DNA of 64,000 bases from JABDGZ01 sp964483785 (GTDB lineage Bacteria > Omnitrophota > Gorgyraeia > Zapsychrales > Fredricksoniimonadaceae): positions 4,296 through 68,295 of the forward strand of contig CAZACW010000006.1 of NCBI GenBank assembly GCA_964483785.1, in the 5' to 3' direction. Positions 62,879 through 64,000 of this stretch are shown one piece after another (positions within the stretch are counted from its first letter, which is position 1; each line of letters begins with the position of its first letter). A program made the translations under genes and the position numbers. The notes beneath the pieces are model-generated. The model saw only the letters and a program-made list of their open reading frames with translations. It was not told the origin of the DNA and did not search any database.

Positions 62879-63239
62879 TCATGGAAATAAGAATCCATCC
62901 AATTAATACGAAAAAAGATTATGAGAAAGCTTTGAGCTTGATCGATCGTCTTTGGGATGCCAAACCAAATACCAAAGAAGGTGATGTTTTGGATGTGCTT
63001 ACTACTTTGGTTGAAGCCTATGAAAACAAAAATTATCCCATGTTGCCCCCTCATCCCATTGAGGCTATTAAATTTCGCATGGAGCAGATGGCGATTGGGA
63101 AAGCCGATGTCGACAATATTCTTGGCGGGGCCAAAAGGGTTTAGAAATTTTGCATAAAAAAAGAAAATTGAACTTGAGAATGATCCGTAATTTGCATGAT
63201 AAATTAAATATCCCCTATGAATCATTGATTCCTGCTTAA
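62875..63239 (+). pseudogene. HigA-like antitoxin, frameshifted
   Basis: The first frame encodes 89 residues (IRIHPINTKKDYEKALSLI, FRMEQMAIGKADVDNILGGA) and stops at 63144. The missing HTH end is found in another frame downstream: KKRKLNLRMIRNLHDKLNIP then YESLIPA, stopping at 63239. The shift falls around AAAAGGGTTT (63132-63141). Joined, the two parts give a normal HigA-type antitoxin. Either the gene is broken or a base is missing or extra in the assembly. Start at 62875 or 62881. Confidence 0.8.
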
Positions 63240-63289
63240 AGCCGTCATAAATGTGCAATGGTAAAGGGGCAAAAGGGATAGGTTAATGA

Positions 63290-63475
63290 AAAACTCTCAG
63301 CAGTGATGAGAGTATTCATGGCTTAATTAAAGATAACCCGTCTCTCCTTGCTTTTGGTATTGGTAAGGCCCAAAATGACCTCGTAGAAAAAGTTCGGATT
63401 TTGGGGGTAACCGGGGAGTTGTTTAATAAAAATGGGGACTGTCCCGCTTTTTGGGACTGTCCCCATTTTTATTAA
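63290..63475 (+). pseudogene. Coding remnant with mTERF-like residues, running into a palindrome
   Basis: A 61-codon open frame without a start codon encodes LIKDNPSLLAFGIGKAQ, then DLVEKVRILGVTGELF. The pattern (P-x-L-L ... L-x-x-k-V-x-x-L) looks like one mTERF-type helical repeat. Its end is formed by the palindrome at 63421-63477. It may be a chance frame, but the residue pattern suggests a gene relic. Confidence 0.3.
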
Positions 63476-63477
63476 AC
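63421..63477. repeat. REP/MITE-like palindrome with GGGGACTGTCCC core
   Basis: 25-bp arms (63421-63445 and 63453-63477) with a 7-base loop and one mismatched pair. The arms begin GTTTAATAAAAATGGGGAC. Elements of this look are often mobilised by REP-associated transposases; none is encoded in the window. Confidence 0.75.
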
Positions 63478-63489
63478 TTCTTCATTGAG

Positions 63490-63607
63490 CGAGGGCTCGA
63501 AGTGAGGCCTGTTTAGAAACTCCGACGAATAGGAGGAGTTTCTAGGGCGAGTGTCTGACCCGAAAGGAGTGCGCGATAGCGCACGACTGAAGGGCAACGA
63601 GCCCTCG
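63490..63607. other. Nested inverted repeats: possible structured RNA or folded DNA element
   Basis: An outer 10-bp stem CGAGGGCTCG (63490-63499) and CGAGCCCTCG (63598-63607) encloses AGAAACTCC/GGAGTTTCT (63515-63523/63535-63543) and GTGCGC/GCGCAC (63569-63574/63579-63584). Together they make a multi-arm junction. The right outer strand coincides with the copied tRNA-Asn 3' end. Confidence 0.55.
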
Positions 63608-63618
63608 CGGGGGAGCCA
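63598..63618 (+). repeat. Second copy of the tRNA-Asn 3' end (putative attachment site)
   Basis: Eighteen bases (63598-63615) are identical to 62410-62427 of tRNA-Asn, followed here by CCA. This looks like the original tRNA 3' end displaced by an insertion of about 1.2 kb. Confidence 0.7.
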
Positions 63619-63629
63619 ATTGTGACGAG

Positions 63630-63661
63630 AAGCCCCTTCGGCGAATATGTTGAAGGGGTTT
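63630..63661 (+). terminator. Terminator-like hairpin
   Basis: AAGCCCCTTC (63630-63639) pairs with GAAGGGGTTT (63652-63661), with one G:T pair. It lies just after the displaced tRNA-Asn end and may be its original terminator. Confidence 0.45.
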
Positions 63662-63775
63662 CTTATTGCGGCATCGAGAGTTAACTTCATAATAAATTTA
63701 TTTTGTGTCCTAAAATGGTGGATGTAGAATAAAACATCTTCAACAGATTTTTCATTTTAAAAGATTGGAGACAAG

Positions 63776-64000
63776 ATGATCAGAATTTTGAATGTGACCG
63801 CAATTTTAGCTGATTTAGTTTTTATCGTGGCTTTAAAAAATCTCCCTATAGAATTTCGATCTTACATTGATGGGCCTTTGTTGATAGTTGTTATAGTCCT
63901 TCTTGCTGGTCCTTTTGTGATAAACTTGTTGACTTACCGCTCGTTTGACCTTGCCCCTAAATTAAACCGGATGCTCGTGGAGTTTCGGGGCGTTTTGGTT
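63776..64000 (+). CDS. Hypothetical membrane protein, 3' cut by window edge
   Basis: Seventy-five codons are visible with no stop. Two hydrophobic segments lie at residues ~5-20 and ~35-53 (LLIVVIVLLAGPFVINLL). TTGGAGAC precedes the ATG. It is AT-rich like the other accessory genes. Family not recognised. Confidence 0.55.
   Translation, partial: MIRILNVTAILADLVFIVALKNLPIEFRSYIDGPLLIVVIVLLAGPFVINLLTYRSFDLAPKLNRMLVEFRGVLV

Noticed and set aside
63132..63141. Programmed frameshift in the HigA-like gene
   Set aside because: The GGGTTTA heptamer is present but not in the reading phase needed for canonical -1 slippage, and no such control is known for HigA.

Overview
The window is bacterial, code 11, and most of it is a dense GC-rich chromosome backbone with operons joined by ATGA-type overlaps. 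It encodes heptosyltransferase-like GT9 enzymes, a Wzx-type flippase, a bactofilin, a membrane pyrophosphatase, an apparently PPi-type phosphofructokinase, and two very large secreted proteins with a shared N-terminal block and a 'PGGID(L/V)NA' C-terminal motif. That mix points to an uncultured Gram-negative lineage, most likely Omnitrophota (candidate OP3). This placement is an inference from gene content, not a phylogeny. Two runs of ten Ns mark assembly gaps.

Layout. 1-6.9 kb: the end of gatA, then gatB, a C-terminal-processing protease, a divergent polysaccharide deacetylase and tsaD; after a promoter, a bactofilin fused to an excisionase-type HTH, a second HTH protein with a membrane anchor, and an integrase-like DNA-binding protein with no catalytic domain. 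6.9-12.7 kb: a methyltransferase, then an AT-rich island ending at tRNA-Ser(TGA). The island holds small unknown genes, a RelE/Xre toxin-antitoxin pair, a DnaJ-domain membrane protein and an MNT/HEPN pair, separated by 48-bp hairpin repeats whose outer stem copies the tRNA-Ser acceptor stem. 13-17.1 kb: giant secreted protein 1. 17.2-34.2 kb: housekeeping genes (hppA, purU, a CAT-anticodon tRNA, an ArnT-like transferase, a PHP protein, an SNase-like protein, tilS, a MORN-repeat protein, ftsH, folP, cdaA with a 31-codon CdaR-like remnant, pdxJ, a spermidine-synthase-like membrane protein, acpS, nnrD). 34.2-47.2 kb: an envelope glycan cluster (DUF2079, UbiA-family prenyltransferase, two GT9, three GT2, flippase, two large membrane GTs, two methyltransferases). 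47.1-62.2 kb: PPi-type pfk, a secreted S53 peptidase with FN3 repeats, recN, tex, giant secreted protein 2, an SDR epimerase, dnaX and recR. 62.2-64 kb: tRNA-Asn with a small HigB/HigA element behind it, whose antitoxin is frameshifted, followed by palindromic elements and a truncated membrane gene.

How the genes fit together. GatAB, TsaD, TilS and the tRNAs serve translation; RecN, RecR and DnaX serve replication and repair. HppA plus a PPi-type phosphofructokinase suggest a pyrophosphate-based energy economy. The glycan cluster supplies surface polysaccharide or LPS-like material, and the giant proteins, S53 protease and MORN protein are exported. Both tRNA genes with encoded CCA sequences act as insertion points for small elements that carry toxin-antitoxin modules but no integrase.
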